NCBI GenBank assembly: GCA_947501445.1
Contig: CANMVS010000002.1
Span: 62,001-126,000 of the forward strand
Reading direction: 5' to 3'
DNA length: 64,000 bases
Source of the DNA: an uncultured Rhizobiaceae group bacterium
GTDB lineage: Bacteria > Pseudomonadota > Alphaproteobacteria > Rhizobiales > Rhizobiaceae
Below, in pieces: positions 62,304 through 64,000 of the stretch. The notes below the pieces were generated by a model. That model was not told where the DNA came from, ran no database searches, and saw only the letters and a list, made by a program, of their open reading frames with translations. The number at the start of each line of letters is the position of its first letter. The first letter of the stretch is position 1. The translations under genes were made by a program, and so were the position numbers.

Positions 62304-63455
62304 TTGTCACGTTTTTCTTACTGCCTTTTCGGATTTCTGATTTCACTGTTTTTCTATACTCAAAGTTACGCGCAAAAACAGACATCCATCAAACCTGTTG
62401 TTACAGTGACCAAGGTTCAGTCACAGGCCATAGCCAACAACGAGACATTTACAGGTCGCGTTGAAGCGATTGACAAAGTTGATCTTATTGCCCGTGTGCC
62501 GGGCTTTGTGGAAGCAATAAATTTCAAGGAAGGTGCCCCTGTTACCGCAAAAGATGTTCTTTTTCAGATAGAACCTGATGGCTATGAGGCCACGATCACC
62601 CAGATCAAAGGCCAATTGGAATCGACGAAGGCGGCCAAAAAGCTGGCTGATATTGAGGTTACGCGTCAGCAGACCCTTTATGATAAAGGGACCGTCGCAC
62701 AAAGCGTCCTCCAGCAAGCGCAGGCTGAACAGGGCAAGGTCGATGGACAGATGCAGGAACTTCAGGGAAAGTTGCAGGCGGCTGAACTTGATTTGTCCTA
62801 TGCAAAAATCACAGCTCCATTTGATGGTCGGATTGGTCTGGTGGACGTCAGTATCGGCGCTTTTGTAGGCCCCGGTAATGGGGCCCTGGCCACCATTACA
62901 AGCATTGATCCGATTTATGTTAAATTTCCGATTTCTGAGACGCGTGTGCTGAATTTTCGTGCTGCGCGTGCCGTCAATCCGGATGATCCACCCCTGGAAA
63001 TAAAAATCGTGCTGGCAAATGGTTCTGATTATTCTGAGACTGGAAAGGTGACCGTAATAGATACCGAAGTTCAGCCCGGTACCGACAGCATTTTTGTCAA
63101 AGCCAGTCTTGCCAATCACAACGCAATGTTGGTGGATGGACAGTTTGTAAAGGTCGAGGTTGTTGAAAATACGCAAAAGAAATCTTTGACGGTACCGGTT
63201 CAGGCGCTGCAAAAAGATCAGGCCGGGTATTTTGTCATGGTTGTTGGTGACGACAATAAAGTCAAGAAAACACCCGTCAAAGTCGGCCGTATTTCAGGGC
63301 TTGTCGCTGTCATTGACGACGGGCTGGTGGAAGGTCAGCAGGTGATCACCGAAGGATCGCAACGTGTCCATGACGGCGTCGAAGTGGATGCACAACCCAC
63401 CCAGGATACGAACTCTCCTGCCTCTGCAACGACTGCAAGCGGCGGCGGAGACTGA
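62304..63455 (+). CDS. RND efflux system periplasmic adaptor (membrane fusion protein)
   Basis: A protein of about 383 residues with an N-terminal signal (CLFGFLISLFFYTQSYAQ). The adaptor order is visible: a biotinyl-lipoyl half (TGRVEAIDKVDLIARVPGFV), the helical hairpin (YDKGTVAQSVLQQAQAEQGK), second lipoyl half (LSYAKITAPFDGRIGLVDVS), beta-barrel and membrane-proximal domain (TVPVQALQKDQAGYFVMVVG). It links the inner-membrane pump to an outer-membrane channel. The TTG at 62304 is chosen because AAAGG lies 6 nt upstream; the frame is open to 62286. Confidence 0.9.
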   Translation: MSRFSYCLFGFLISLFFYTQSYAQKQTSIKPVVTVTKVQSQAIANNETFTGRVEAIDKVDLIARVPGFVEAINFKEGAPVTAKDVLFQIEPDGYEATITQIKGQLESTKAAKKLADIEVTRQQTLYDKGTVAQSVLQQAQAEQGKVDGQMQELQGKLQAAELDLSYAKITAPFDGRIGLVDVSIGAFVGPGNGALATITSIDPIYVKFPISETRVLNFRAARAVNPDDPPLEIKIVLANGSDYSETGKVTVIDTEVQPGTDSIFVKASLANHNAMLVDGQFVKVEVVENTQKKSLTVPVQALQKDQAGYFVMVVGDDNKVKKTPVKVGRISGLVAVIDDGLVEGQQVITEGSQRVHDGVEVDAQPTQDTNSPASATTASGGGD

Positions 63456-63457
63456 AT

Positions 63458-64000
63458 ATGATTTCACAGCTGTTCATACGCCGGCCCCGATTGGCGCTGG
63501 TAATTTCCATTGTAATTACACTTGCAGGGTTGATCTCAATCACCCAGCTGCCGATTGAACAGCTTCCTGATATCGTTCCGCCACAGGTTCAGGTTTCGGC
63601 CTTTTACCCCGGTGCCGGGGCAGATGTGGTTGAAAGCACAGTCGCACAGCCGATCGAAGAACAAATCGTCGGCGTAAGCGATATGCTTTACATGAAATCC
63701 ACAAGCGGGTCTGACGGCAGTTACAGTTTACAGGTCACATTTGCGCCGGGAACAGACCCGGACATAAACGCGGTAAACGTGCAAAACCGCGTCAGTCTGG
63801 CTGAAAGCTCCCTGCCCGAAGAAGTGACACGTGCGGGTGTATCGACGAAGAAAAAATCTTCTGCGCTGTTGCAGGTCATTAATATTGTCTCGGACAATCC
63901 TGCGCATGATGTTTTGTTCCTGTCCAATTTCGCCACCATCAACGTTCTGGACAGCATCAAGCGCGTTGAAGGGGTTGGTGATGCCACCATTTTTGGCGCG
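63458..64000 (+). CDS. RND efflux pump inner-membrane transporter, N-terminal part (cut by window end)
   Basis: The first ~181 codons of an AcrB/MexB-type pump: MISQLFIRRPRLALVISIVI then TLAGLISITQLPIEQLPDIV, the PxVxVxxxYPGA stretch (PPQVQVSAFYPGAGADVVE), and TFAPGTDPDINAVNVQNRV. It starts 2 bp after the adaptor stop codon and is co-transcribed with it. The frame runs past the right edge. Drug or metabolite specificity is unknown. Confidence 0.92.
   Translation, partial: MISQLFIRRPRLALVISIVITLAGLISITQLPIEQLPDIVPPQVQVSAFYPGAGADVVESTVAQPIEEQIVGVSDMLYMKSTSGSDGSYSLQVTFAPGTDPDINAVNVQNRVSLAESSLPEEVTRAGVSTKKKSSALLQVINIVSDNPAHDVLFLSNFATINVLDSIKRVEGVGDATIFGA

Overview
The window reads as chromosomal DNA of an alphaproteobacterium, most likely order Hyphomicrobiales (Rhizobiales) with a marine or host-associated lifestyle. 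This rests on an NDUFS4-type complex I accessory subunit, a tandem cold-shock-domain protein, GlpX-type FBPase, class I PhaC, a remembered rhizobial gene order (phaC / aminotransferase / hom / glpX / recJ and sfsA-map-radC), and about six copies of a ~100 bp intergenic repeat that resembles rhizobial RIME elements. No rRNA, IS transposase, integrase or CRISPR array was seen. Three tRNA genes are present: Arg-TCT, Pro-TGG and Glu-TTC.

Layout. 0.1-1.4 kb: a glutathione transferase and divergent MarR regulator sharing three identical palindromes. 1.4-5.3 kb: a repeat copy, two orphan small genes, decayed gene pieces next to tRNA-Arg, the complex I subunit and tRNA-Pro. 5.3-7.1 kb: DUF192 protein, tandem CSD protein, glyoxalase I. 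7.2-14.4 kb: one giant glycine-rich autotransporter. 14.8-19.1 kb: M15-type lipoprotein, tRNA-Glu, recJ, glpX. 19.3-33.5 kb: an eleven-gene, same-strand methylated-amine locus with a divergent GntR regulator. 33.5-49.2 kb: accessory genes (LysR/hemerythrin/glutathionyl-hydroquinone reductase; a pseudo-ABC protein with a cyclic-nucleotide domain; a membrane-embedded AraC regulator; nitronate monooxygenase; HxlR/AhpD-like; enolase-superfamily/GMC oxidoreductase; an EamA exporter) interspersed with repeats. 49.2-56.8 kb: housekeeping hom, aminotransferase, phaC, sfsA, map, radC. 56.9-64 kb: AraC/hydrolase pair, NTF2-like protein, an Fe-S-type winged-helix regulator divergent from a catalase-family peroxidase, and the start of an RND efflux operon cut by the window end.

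How the central genes work together. The protein encoded at 19.3-21.7 kb has the DUF1989 + GcvT architecture and the three-cysteine zinc spacing of trimethylamine N-oxide demethylase (Tdm). It lies directly downstream of a TmoX/OpuA-like ABC importer. Upstream are gmaS and mgsABC, which convert monomethylamine to gamma-glutamylmethylamide and N-methylglutamate. Together these suggest import of TMAO (or a related quaternary amine), demethylation to dimethylamine plus formaldehyde, and assimilation of methylamine. The dimethylamine monooxygenase and N-methylglutamate dehydrogenase genes are not in the window. Three genes inside the locus (a C-N hydrolase, a 198-residue protein and a 137-residue protein) have no role I can assign; they are the best candidates for undescribed biology here. 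The whole 19.2-49.2 kb block sits between glpX and hom, which I remember as adjacent in many rhizobia, so it may be an insertion.
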